DNA of 32,538 nt, taken from Candidatus Roizmanbacteria bacterium GW2011_GWC2_34_23 (lineage in GTDB: Bacteria; Patescibacteriota; Microgenomatia; UBA1406; GWC2-37-13). Positions 17,935 through 26,626 of this stretch are shown piece after piece. Within the stretch, counting starts at the first letter, position 1. Each line of letters begins with the position of its first letter. The notes beneath the pieces are model-generated. The model made no database searches. It had not been told where the DNA came from and saw only the letters and a program-made list of their open reading frames with translations. The stretch spans positions 1 through 32,538 of the forward strand of contig LBPR01000014.1 of NCBI GenBank assembly GCA_000990305.1. The letters are read 5' to 3'. Position numbers and translations under genes: made by a program.

Positions 17935-18797
17935 TTACTTTTTAAACATCTTCTTATAAAAGCAAATTTTTCATTATCGATATAAAAACGAAGGATATCT
18001 CTAGTCGTAATAATACCTAATGGCCGTCTTTCTTTATCAGTGATAATTACACTTCCAATCTTTTTATTAAAAATAAGATTAATCGCTTCTATTAAATGAT
18101 TTTCTTTTGATAAAGTTAATACGTAGCTTTTGGCAAAGTTTTTTACCCGATAGTTATAAAAGCTGATATTTTCCCTACCTCTTTCTCCGTGATGACTGGA
18201 ATATTTTGGACTAATCATTAGGTTAATCAAATCATAATAACTCAAGACTCCCTTTAGTTTTTTATCATGATTGATGACAATTAATTTAGAGATTTTTTTA
18301 GTTTTAAAAAGATGAATCGCTTGAGTGATAGTATCATCTTCAAAAACTGTAATCAAACCCTGCCATCTTTTACTAATGATTTTTTCAACTTTCACTTTAA
18401 AAATCGGTTGGTCTTTAAAATAAGATAATATTCGGCGGGCGGAGATAATCCCTAAAAATTTTTCTGAGGACTTGTCCCTCACCATTATTGGTGAGGGATC
18501 AAAAACCGGTAAATAATGAATTTTTGATTGGATAAAAAGTTCGCAAACTTTGGATAGTGGATAGTTAAGATAAATTTTTGCCGTATGAGTTAGGCAATGT
18601 TCAACTTTAGTATTTGCTGGTAGTGAGGTTTTGATCATCGTAAAGTATGGACTAACAATACCTATATACTTATCATCTTCATTAAAAACGAACGCAGCAT
18701 CGTGCGAGGTTGACAGTTTACTTAGAACTTTGGAAAGATGATCTTCTGGAGAAACTTTAATAATATCGTTCTCTTTTAAAATATTCAAAAGCCGCAT
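17910..18797 (-). CDS. Protein with about four CBS domains
   Basis: Repeated G(I/V)xSxxxxL patterns: YIGIVSPYF, FLGIISARRIL, LKGVLSYYDLI, PLGIITTRDIL. Confidence 0.88.
   Translation of the reverse strand: MRLLNILKENDIIKVSPEDHLSKVLSKLSTSHDAAFVFNEDDKYIGIVSPYFTMIKTSLPANTKVEHCLTHTAKIYLNYPLSKVCELFIQSKIHYLPVFDPSPIMVRDKSSEKFLGIISARRILSYFKDQPIFKVKVEKIISKRWQGLITVFEDDTITQAIHLFKTKKISKLIVINHDKKLKGVLSYYDLINLMISPKYSSHHGERGRENISFYNYRVKNFAKSYVLTLSKENHLIEAINLIFNKKIGSVIITDKERRPLGIITTRDILRFYIDNEKFAFIRRCLKSNYFDFGKF
18475..18498. repeat. Perfect inverted repeat in CBS-domain gene
   Basis: TCCCTCACCA-ttat-TGGTGAGGGA, encoding DPSPIMVRD on the minus strand. Confidence 0.95.
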
Positions 18798-18804
18798 ACT
18801 AAAT

Positions 18805-20004
18805 TTATATCACAAATAAGCCATTTTTGTAAATGAGTTTTTTTGACCCATCTTTTAAGATTGCCTCGACAGTCTTTTTATTAGTATTGATGATATCACA
18901 GTGCTCGACCGATTCATTAAATCCTAGTTTTTCCCAATCTTTTTTCACCATTGTTTTTGTATCACCATTGTAACAATCGTGAAAAGAAGTACCAACGGCT
19001 AAATGAGAGTTTCCGTACTCTCCCCCAAAGTTTTCATCATACAAAGTATTGGCCATGAACTTAGAAATTTTTGAAAATCTTTTATCAGTTAAAGAAAACT
19101 CGCCGATTTTATTGGCGTTTTTTTGTTTAATCATTTCCTGTAAAAGTTTTTCATTTTTATCAGCCGTCGCTTTGATGACAATTCCGTCTTTAAATTCAAG
19201 CTGAATGTTTTTAATAATATTCCCATAACGATAAAGTGGAAAGTTGAAAAATATTTTACCATTAACTCCACGCCAATCAGGCGAAGTAAAGATTTCAAAC
19301 GAAGGAATATTAAATCCCCTAGCCCCCTGCCATTTTCTTTTTTCTCCAAGGGAGATATAAATATCAGTTTTATCAGAAATCAAATGATAACTCTCAACCG
19401 GCATAGAATTCAATTTTTTTATTAAGCCGTTTATTTGTTCAAAGGTTGAATTCCAAGTCTTTATTGGGTTTTCTTGATCTAAATAACAGGCATTAATGAT
19501 TTCCTGCCAAAAATCTTTTAATGATAAACCTGCCTCTTGGGCTATTCCCTCTGTCCCATAAAGACAAAGCGTCCAAGTTAGTTTTCCTTTGTCCTCTTTT
19601 TCAAATAACCAGCGGCGCAACATTTGTTTTTCTGAGTTTGCAGTTATGATTTTTTTGGGCTCAATGTTTTTTAGAAGAAACGGATTTGTTGGAGCGATTA
19701 AATATATTCTATGGTCAATTGTATTGACTAAAGATTTTGTATATTTTTTGGGAAAAAACTTTAGCTGATCATCAGAGGCATTTTCAAACATGACCTTTTG
19801 AAAACTCTCTTCTATTCCCTTGACCATCGGATAAGCGCCTTTTTCTAGGATTCTTTTATAAACCGCAAGCGCGAGTGGAAGGGCCTCTGAATCGTACTGA
19901 AGATATACAACTTCTCCTTTCTTGACCCCTTTCCCCTTACCCAACGCAAAATCGATCATAACCTTTGCGTATTTTTCAAGGATTTTCTTATCCGGTGTAT
20001 ACAT
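18805..20004 (-). CDS. M29-family aminopeptidase
   Basis: C-terminal GEYGNSHLAVGTSFHDCYNGD and NVEHCD-like SVEHCDIIN; overall M29 organisation. Confidence 0.8.
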   Translation of the reverse strand: MYTPDKKILEKYAKVMIDFALGKGKGVKKGEVVYLQYDSEALPLALAVYKRILEKGAYPMVKGIEESFQKVMFENASDDQLKFFPKKYTKSLVNTIDHRIYLIAPTNPFLLKNIEPKKIITANSEKQMLRRWLFEKEDKGKLTWTLCLYGTEGIAQEAGLSLKDFWQEIINACYLDQENPIKTWNSTFEQINGLIKKLNSMPVESYHLISDKTDIYISLGEKRKWQGARGFNIPSFEIFTSPDWRGVNGKIFFNFPLYRYGNIIKNIQLEFKDGIVIKATADKNEKLLQEMIKQKNANKIGEFSLTDKRFSKISKFMANTLYDENFGGEYGNSHLAVGTSFHDCYNGDTKTMVKKDWEKLGFNESVEHCDIINTNKKTVEAILKDGSKKLIYKNGLFVI

Positions 20005-20012
20005 ATTTATTA

Positions 20013-20115
20013 TTTTTTTATTTAGCGAGTTTAACGAGTTGACGAGTTAAAAAAACTCGCAAAACTCCCTGCCTGCCGGCAGGCAGGTCTAAACTCGAAA
20101 TAAATTAATAGTTAA
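20013..20115. repeat. Intergenic ACTCGTTAAA-family repeat, copy B with 20-bp palindrome
   Basis: tttagcgagtttaacgagttgacgagtt...CCTGCCTGCCGGCAGGCAGG (20068-20087)...ctaaactcgaaataaattaat. Confidence 0.9.
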
Positions 20116-20133
20116 TTATATCAATTTAAGTAT

Positions 20134-20976
20134 TTAATCTTTTGGTAAAAAGTGGCGCAGGATATGGCCGGCAAGCTCCGAGGCAACACCGACGCTATAG
20201 AATACCGAATTTATTCCCATTTCCATCAAGGCTTTTTTCATAAGTAAAACACCTGCTTGAGTCAGGCTAATTGACCGATGAAAGATCTTACTTGGTTTTA
20301 TCCCGAGCTTCTTGGTGGCCAAAATAAAGGCGGCCGCCGAAGCACCGGAAGCCGGATTGACAAAGTCGCTAATTAAAATTTCTTTGTTATTAATTTGTTT
20401 TAATTGTTCTTTGTTTCGCCATAAAACTGTTACTGATAAATTCGTCGTTGGCTCATCTTTTAGATGAGTTCTTTTTGTCACCACACGAATTTCATTTTTA
20501 AGTTTAGCGTTTTTACTTTTCCCTAATGCCAATCTAGTCGTCACGAGTCCGGCTCGCTCCAAACTGATTGCCGGTAAATTTCGGTCTTCAATCTTAAACT
20601 GTTTTTCATGTTTATTAAGTAGTTCATAGCCTTCTTTAGCCAAAAGAAAGTATTCGTTAGCAATTCCAGTGTCATGATAAAAGACTGAATTAAAAACAAT
20701 TTTTTGAGCAATTACATTAATCTTGTCCATCAAATATTTAGCATTATCATAATAATTTTCCAAAACGAAGATTTTATTTTTCTCCAATTCTTTCAAGTTC
20801 CATTTACCAAACTGGCCGTGATATTTGCCAATAATTTTTGTATAAGTATCTTTGAATTTAACCAGGTGGTCAACATTGTGGTCGCCAAAAAAATTATCAG
20901 GGTCCAAAAGAAGTGGTTCGACATCAATTTTGTGGCCGTCTTTACCTGATTGGATAACTACTTTATCGAAAATCAT
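20134..20976 (-). CDS. Divergent uracil phosphoribosyltransferase-like PRTase
   Basis: LERAGLVTTRLALG and ILISDFVNPASGASAAAF in the position of the UPRT PRPP loop (canonical DPMLATGGS); VASELAGHI C-terminus. Confidence 0.6.
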   Translation of the reverse strand: MIFDKVVIQSGKDGHKIDVEPLLLDPDNFFGDHNVDHLVKFKDTYTKIIGKYHGQFGKWNLKELEKNKIFVLENYYDNAKYLMDKINVIAQKIVFNSVFYHDTGIANEYFLLAKEGYELLNKHEKQFKIEDRNLPAISLERAGLVTTRLALGKSKNAKLKNEIRVVTKRTHLKDEPTTNLSVTVLWRNKEQLKQINNKEILISDFVNPASGASAAAFILATKKLGIKPSKIFHRSISLTQAGVLLMKKALMEMGINSVFYSVGVASELAGHILRHFLPKD

Positions 20977-21005
20977 ATATATTACCTATATATTACCTAT
21001 TTGTT

Positions 21006-21110
21006 ATTTTTTTATTTAACGAGTTATTTATTTAGCGAGTTTGAAACTCGTTAAACTCCCTGCCTGCCGGCAGGCAGGTCTAAACTCGTAATAAATTAAT
21101 AAATAATTAA
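21006..21110. repeat. Intergenic ACTCGTTAAA-family repeat, copy C with 20-bp palindrome
   Basis: tttaacgagttatttatttagcgagtttgaaactcgttaaactcCCTGCCTGCCGGCAGGCAGGtctaaactcgtaataaattaataaataatt; palindrome at 21059-21078. Confidence 0.92.
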
Positions 21111-21928
21111 AGATATTTATTTATCTCATTTCTCAATTTCATCGCTTCTTCTCGTGGATTTTCGGCAAAAATTATTCCGCGGGAAGAATTTATTATTAAA
21201 CCTTGTTTTTTAGAATTTAAGCCAACTTTCAAAGTTGCTTCTAGATCGCCTCCTTGAGCTCCAATCCCTGGAACAAGCAAAGTCATGTCTCCGACTATCT
21301 TTCTTACTTCTTTTAATTCGCCTGGATAGGTTGCTCCAACTACCAACAGGCAATTTTTGTTCTTATTCCATTTATTAATAACATTTTCTGCAACGATTTG
21401 ATACAAGGGTCTTACCATCTTTGCTCGATCGTACAGAGATGGTATCGAAACCTGAAGGTTTTGGAATTCATCACTACCAGGATTGGAAGTTTTACATAAA
21501 ATAATTATTCCTTTATCTTTACAGTCTAAAAATGGTCTTATAGCCTCTTCTCCAAGGTATGGGTGAAGGGTAACTGCGTCAGCCCCAAGGTATGTAAAAA
21601 TAAATTGAACATACCCCTTGTTTGTGTTGCCTATATCCGCCCGCTTGGCATCAACGATGATTGGAATTTCCGGATATTTCTGTACTAAATAATCACAGGT
21701 GTCTTTTAAGGCATTGATTCCTTCATGTCCTATAGACTCATAGAAGGCCGTGTTCAACTTGTATGAACAAACGAGGTCATGGGTGGCTTCAATGATGGTC
21801 TTATTGAACGAAAGCTGCTTTGCCTCGCCGAAGTCTTGACGAAGGCGGGTTACATCACTATCTAACCCTACACAAACCAATGATTTATTCTTTTTGACAA
21901 TCTTATCTAGTTTTTCTTGAAAGGTCAT
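21107..21928 (-). CDS. pyrF: Orotidine 5'-phosphate decarboxylase (type 2)
   Basis: VCVGLDSD, IIVDAKRADIGNT, LVVGATYPGELKEVR, LVPGIGAQGGD. Confidence 0.95.
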   Translation of the reverse strand: MTFQEKLDKIVKKNKSLVCVGLDSDVTRLRQDFGEAKQLSFNKTIIEATHDLVCSYKLNTAFYESIGHEGINALKDTCDYLVQKYPEIPIIVDAKRADIGNTNKGYVQFIFTYLGADAVTLHPYLGEEAIRPFLDCKDKGIIILCKTSNPGSDEFQNLQVSIPSLYDRAKMVRPLYQIVAENVINKWNKNKNCLLVVGATYPGELKEVRKIVGDMTLLVPGIGAQGGDLEATLKVGLNSKKQGLIINSSRGIIFAENPREEAMKLRNEINKYL

Positions 21929-21930
21929 AA

Positions 21931-22965
21931 TTATTTTTCCTTTAATTTATAATGAGTCTGTTTTCCTTTTCCAATTCGTTCTATCAATTTTAAACTAATA
22001 AGCTTATTAAAATCAAGCCGCCTAGTTGCCTTTGCACGATTTGTTAACCTAGAATAGTCATTATCAGTAATAAAACCTATATCTTGAATAAATTTCAATA
22101 ACTTTTGGTGATAAGGTAAGAGTCTAGTTTGAGGGTTAATATTAATTTTTGGTAAAATCTTTTCAACCCGCAGCAATTCATCTATGATTCCATCGGTGAA
22201 ATATTCCAACCATTCGGTGAAATCAATATTTTTATAAACTTCATAATAATTTCCTTTTATTCCAACCATAGCAAAGTAGCGGCTGACATTTTGGTTGTAA
22301 TAATTTTCAAAACTAAATAGATTAAAAATATTTAGACCCATCGCCGCCATTAAAATTTTAGTCAAAAGTCTGGTTGTCCGACCATTACCGTCAGTAAAAG
22401 GATGAATAATAACCAGTTGTTTATGAAAAATTCCGGCTATAATCAATGGGTCAATTTTCTCCTTATTAGTGCCAACAAAATTAATCAAGTCATTAATTAA
22501 ACCGTCAACATCCTGGTGATCAGGTGGCCAATAAATAGTTTTTCTTAAAATGGGATTATTAACGAAGACTGGTTCGGCTCGAAGATGCCCTGATTTGGAA
22601 TCTGATAAAAGCTTGTTGGTGATCTCCCGATGAATTGACAGAATTAAATTCACAGTAATCTTTACCGATCCTTTTTCAATTTTTTCATTAATTTTTTTTA
22701 AAATATTATTATAATTTAGGACTTCCCTCTCACTGTCTCTAATATACTCAGGTTTATTTTTTAAAATCTGTTTGACATCTGTCAAATGTAAGGGATTACC
22801 CTCAATACTGGTTGAGGCATGGGTCGAAGTCGCCTCGGCATTTTTTCTTAACTCGACTAAAACCGGATCAGGAAAGCGACGATTATTCAGTCCACTCACC
22901 ATTGAAGTTATCCTCTTTATATTTTCAAGAAGCTTGTTGGTAATGATAAATTTTGGATTAAACAT
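21931..22965 (-). CDS. Fic domain protein (AMPylator family) with N-terminal inhibitory motif
   Basis: HPFTDGNGRTTR Fic motif; STSIEGN inhibitory-helix motif; C-terminal winged-helix-like region. Confidence 0.95.
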   Translation of the reverse strand: MFNPKFIITNKLLENIKRITSMVSGLNNRRFPDPVLVELRKNAEATSTHASTSIEGNPLHLTDVKQILKNKPEYIRDSEREVLNYNNILKKINEKIEKGSVKITVNLILSIHREITNKLLSDSKSGHLRAEPVFVNNPILRKTIYWPPDHQDVDGLINDLINFVGTNKEKIDPLIIAGIFHKQLVIIHPFTDGNGRTTRLLTKILMAAMGLNIFNLFSFENYYNQNVSRYFAMVGIKGNYYEVYKNIDFTEWLEYFTDGIIDELLRVEKILPKININPQTRLLPYHQKLLKFIQDIGFITDNDYSRLTNRAKATRRLDFNKLISLKLIERIGKGKQTHYKLKEK

Positions 22966-22996
22966 TAGTCTAATTATAGTCGAATATTAGTCGAAT
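22964..22996 (-). promoter_or_regulatory. Three tandem 11-bp repeats overlapping -10 and start codon of fic
   Basis: ATTAGTCTAAT / TATAGTCGAAT / ATTAGTCGAAT (plus strand); the reverse complement includes TATAAT at 22973-22978. Confidence 0.7.
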
Positions 22997-23013
22997 GTAA
23001 AGATTAAATCAGA

Positions 23014-23631
23014 CTATAAATACGAAGCGATTTTTTTGGACTTGAAATAGTCTTTGGCTTGGGTTAGCTGATCAGGAGAAATTTTTCCGGTTTCAAAAAG
23101 ATGAATGAAAATATCGTTTAAATTAATTAGTGCTTCACATTTATAGCCTCTGTTTCTAATCGCTTCTAGATTATTACCAAGTCCCCTATCAATTAAGACG
23201 TAGACTCCAACGATATTTAGACCACTACCTTCAAGTCTGCCTAATACTTGTAAAGCACTCGCCGGGTCGCTAATTTCATCGTCGATAACAACCACCTTCT
23301 GGTCGGTTTTATAATTTCCTTCAATCAACTTTCCCATTCCATATTGTTTTTTTTCCTTACGAATAAAAATCATTGGCCAATTATATTCAAGAGACATTGT
23401 TGTTGCTAAAGGTATATCAGTGTGTGGACCGGCAATCAAGTCAAACGTTTCGTTTTTAAATTCTGACCAAAGTAATTTGGCGGCAAATGTAAGGACCTTT
23501 GGTTGTGAAGTCAAATATTGCAATTTTATTTCATAAGGAAGGCTATCCGGATTTTTACTTTTTGTAAAAGTAATCGCTCCTGTCTCATAAAGTAAATCGA
23601 TTAGTTTTTGTTTTGATTTTATATCTATCAT
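23014..23631 (-). CDS. OPRT-like phosphoribosyltransferase paralog with altered PRPP loop
   Basis: FIRKEKKQYGMGKLIEGN and VVVIDDEISDPASALQ. Confidence 0.75.
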   Translation of the reverse strand: MIDIKSKQKLIDLLYETGAITFTKSKNPDSLPYEIKLQYLTSQPKVLTFAAKLLWSEFKNETFDLIAGPHTDIPLATTMSLEYNWPMIFIRKEKKQYGMGKLIEGNYKTDQKVVVIDDEISDPASALQVLGRLEGSGLNIVGVYVLIDRGLGNNLEAIRNRGYKCEALINLNDIFIHLFETGKISPDQLTQAKDYFKSKKIASYL

Positions 23632-23635
23632 ATAT

Positions 23636-24307
23636 TTATTTAACCGTCTGTTTATGCTTCGGCAAATTTTTATTATTTTTTAACTCAGCGTTAGATGAGG
23701 TTTTCATAATAAATTTTTGACATTCTGAAAGTTGCTCATAAGTAATTCTTCCATGTTTATAAAGAACTTCCAAAACTTCTTCCATATTGGTAATTGCAGT
23801 ACAATCATAGCCTTTATTTCTGACTGTTTGTGGCCCGCCTTGGCCTCGATCAAGTAAAACTATAATTTGACTTACTTCCAGACCGACCTCTTCAATTGGT
23901 TTGATTGTTTCAAATTTACTGGCTCCGTCGGAAATAACGTCGTCGATAATGACAACGTGTTGTCCTTTATGATAAATACCTTCAATTATCTTCCCTTTAC
24001 CATAATCTTTTTTTTCTTTGCGCAAAAATATCATTGGCCGCCCATAACGAATAGAAATAGCTGTTGACATAGGGAGTGCAGCATATGGGATTCCAGCAAT
24101 CAAGTCAAACGGTTTTAATCTGATTTTTTCCCAAAGGACTTCGGCAACCAGTTCGAGTAAATGTGGAAAAGTTACTAAAAGACGAAGATCAATGTAATAA
24201 GGACTTAAAATCCCTGATTTTAATTTGAATTTACCAAAATCAATAATGTGTACCTCGTGAAGATCAAGGATCATCTTTTCTTTCATTTTCGAATCAAAGA
24301 TGTTCAT
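23636..24307 (-). CDS. pyrE: Orotate phosphoribosyltransferase-like protein
   Basis: FLRKEKKDYGKGKIIEG, VVIIDDVISDGASKFETI, VLLDRGQGG. Confidence 0.82.
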   Translation of the reverse strand: MNIFDSKMKEKMILDLHEVHIIDFGKFKLKSGILSPYYIDLRLLVTFPHLLELVAEVLWEKIRLKPFDLIAGIPYAALPMSTAISIRYGRPMIFLRKEKKDYGKGKIIEGIYHKGQHVVIIDDVISDGASKFETIKPIEEVGLEVSQIIVLLDRGQGGPQTVRNKGYDCTAITNMEEVLEVLYKHGRITYEQLSECQKFIMKTSSNAELKNNKNLPKHKQTVK

Positions 24308-24334
24308 ATTTTTTGATTAGCCTATTGTAGCATA

Positions 24335-24967
24335 CTATTTGTTTTTTTTCAATATTTCTTTCCTTGATTCCTCGGTAAAGCTTAAGCATTTTTTAGCCAT
24401 TTCTTCATTTATCCTTTTGTGCTTTAGTAATATATGAAAAACTTCTTTGACATTGTAAATAACATGGCAGTTATAACCGCCTTTTTTTAAAATCTCCGGA
24501 CCACCCTGCATGCGATCCAACAAAACAACAATATCATTTATTTTTAATCCTGCATCCGAGACTGGCTTAATGGTTTCGAATTTGCTATCACCATTGGTGA
24601 TTACATCATCAACTATAATTGCTTTTTGTCCCTGGTGATAATTACCTTCGATCAATTTTCCCGTTCCATAGGATTTTTTTTCTTTGCGGATAAAAATCAT
24701 ATGCTGATTTTCATTAAGTGAAATAGCCGTGGCAATTGGAATGGCTGTATATGGAACACCAACAATTACATCAAAATATAAGGTTCTCATTGTTTCCCAA
24801 AAAACTTCAGCCGTCAATTTTAAAAGATAAGGATAAGAAACCAAAACTCTAAGATCAATGTAATACGGGGATATCATTCCCGACTTAAGCTTAAATTCAC
24901 CAAACTTAACCCCGTTAACAGAAAACAAATCGAGAATTAGTTTTTCTCTTTGGGAAATTTTATCCAT
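24335..24967 (-). CDS. pyrE: Orotate phosphoribosyltransferase-like protein
   Basis: [44 protein letters not shown]. Confidence 0.85.
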   Translation of the reverse strand: MDKISQREKLILDLFSVNGVKFGEFKLKSGMISPYYIDLRVLVSYPYLLKLTAEVFWETMRTLYFDVIVGVPYTAIPIATAISLNENQHMIFIRKEKKSYGTGKLIEGNYHQGQKAIIVDDVITNGDSKFETIKPVSDAGLKINDIVVLLDRMQGGPEILKKGGYNCHVIYNVKEVFHILLKHKRINEEMAKKCLSFTEESRKEILKKNK

Positions 24968-25001
24968 AAGATTTTATTTTAAAACTAATAATTTTTCTAA
25001 C

Positions 25002-25901
25002 TCAAAACAAATAATCTTTAATATATTTTTCCGTTATCTTGGCGATTGTTTGTACTGAGTCATCGGTGTAAAAACCTATATGAGGAGTAATAATAATATT
25101 TTTGTGTTTTAGTAAAATATGTTTTTTACTAAAAGATTTTTCACCTTCAACCACGTCTAAACAAACTGCTTTAAATTTTTTTACTTGTTTAATTAAAGCT
25201 TTAGTGTCAATTATTTCTCCCCGCGACGTATTAACTAAAATTGCTCCTTTTTTTATTAAATCTATTTCCTTCTCCCCGATGAGATGAAAAGTTGATTTAA
25301 AAAAAGGCACGTGAATGGAAATAAGATCAGAATTTCTTAAAAGGTTTTCTAAAGAGACATAGGAAAAATTTAGTTCTTTAGCCGCTTTTTCATTTTTTAC
25401 AATATCGTAACCTATCACTTTTAAACCAAAACCACTAACTAATTTAATTAATTCTAATCCAATTTTACCTGTTCCGATTATTCCTAAAACTTTATCCTTA
25501 AAAGAAGTTCCTAAAAAAAATTCGTAGAAAAATTTTCCCTGATGAACTTCTTTGTTGGCTTGAACAATATTTCTGGCACCTGCCATAAGTAAAGCCAATG
25601 CATGCTCGGCAATATTACTGGCTCCATAATTAGGAATATTTTTAACAATAATTTTTCTTTTTTCACAAGCAGTTAAATCAACATGATCTACCCCAACGGT
25701 TCTGGTAATGATTAACTTTAATTTCGGAAATTCACTTAAAATTTTTTCGTTTATGACAGATTGCGACTTAAAAGTGATTATTTCAATATTTTCTTTTTTA
25801 ACAACTTTTTCAAGGTTGTCGAGAGTTAATGAAAAAGAAAACAATTTACCACTTAAATACTTTTTTATTTCCGAATCAACGTCAAAATGAATAATTTTCA
25901 T
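25002..25901 (-). CDS. D-isomer-specific 2-hydroxyacid dehydrogenase
   Basis: LGIIGTGKIGLELIKL NAD motif, VNTSRGEIIDTKAL, IITPHIGFYTDDS catalytic His region. Confidence 0.92.
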   Translation of the reverse strand: MKIIHFDVDSEIKKYLSGKLFSFSLTLDNLEKVVKKENIEIITFKSQSVINEKILSEFPKLKLIITRTVGVDHVDLTACEKRKIIVKNIPNYGASNIAEHALALLMAGARNIVQANKEVHQGKFFYEFFLGTSFKDKVLGIIGTGKIGLELIKLVSGFGLKVIGYDIVKNEKAAKELNFSYVSLENLLRNSDLISIHVPFFKSTFHLIGEKEIDLIKKGAILVNTSRGEIIDTKALIKQVKKFKAVCLDVVEGEKSFSKKHILLKHKNIIITPHIGFYTDDSVQTIAKITEKYIKDYLF

Positions 25902-26626
25902 AATAATACTTTACCTTCAAATATCGGCCCTTCTTTGCAAACAATTAAGCCGTTAACACAGCATTCTCCACAAATGCCAAAACCACCGCATTTGAAAAAA
26001 CTTTCAAGACTTACTTGGCAAAAGATTTTTTTAGTGTGAGATAGCTGGGCGATTTTTTTCATCATAATCATCGGTCCGCAAGAATAAACAGCCTTAAATT
26101 TTTTTCTATTTAAAAGGTCTTCGGTAAGTTGGGTGGTAAAACCCTTAAATCCGGCGGATCCGTCGTCGGTTGTCACTAAAACTTTACAACCTAACTTTTT
26201 GAACTTTGTCACAAAAGGCAGTTCCTTTTTTGTCCTGGCGCCAATGACAACAGTGATATTTTTTCTTTTTTCAGGTGAAATTGATGAGGCCAAAAAATAT
26301 AAAGGAACAACTCCATAACCACCGCCAATCAATAATATTTTTCCGCTTTTGATTTTAAAAGATTGACCGTAAGGGCCTCTGAACGTTACTTTATCCCCTA
26401 CCTTTAATTTATGAATTATTTCTGTAGTTGGACCAATCTTGGCAATGGACAACATTAAAGGCGAAGGTTTGACAATACCAAAAGGTTTTTCATTGAATCC
26501 GGGAAGCCAAATCATGACATACTGTCCCGGCTCGGCCCTGATTGAACTATCAAGAATAAAATTCTTAACCTTAGGTGTTTCTATCTCAACTGACTTTATT
26601 TTTGCTGTTTGATAAATATTATTCAT
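25898..26626 (-). CDS. pyrK: Dihydroorotate dehydrogenase electron transfer subunit
   Basis: FAD/NAD reductase fold with GGGYGVVPLYFL; 2Fe-2S motif CGGFGICGECCVNGLIVC. Confidence 0.92.
   Translation of the reverse strand: MNNIYQTAKIKSVEIETPKVKNFILDSSIRAEPGQYVMIWLPGFNEKPFGIVKPSPLMLSIAKIGPTTEIIHKLKVGDKVTFRGPYGQSFKIKSGKILLIGGGYGVVPLYFLASSISPEKRKNITVVIGARTKKELPFVTKFKKLGCKVLVTTDDGSAGFKGFTTQLTEDLLNRKKFKAVYSCGPMIMMKKIAQLSHTKKIFCQVSLESFFKCGGFGICGECCVNGLIVCKEGPIFEGKVLL

Noticed and set aside
20013-21110. Intrinsic terminators at the ACTCGTTAAA repeat copies
   Set aside because: On the strand of the flanking (minus) genes the hairpin is followed by A-rich rather than U-rich sequence, so they do not match a classical terminator for those genes.
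26140-26170. CGGATCCG-containing GC-rich palindrome in pyrK
   Set aside because: The encoded TDDGSAGFKGF matches the ordinary conserved PyrK motif, so it is native coding sequence rather than an inserted repeat.
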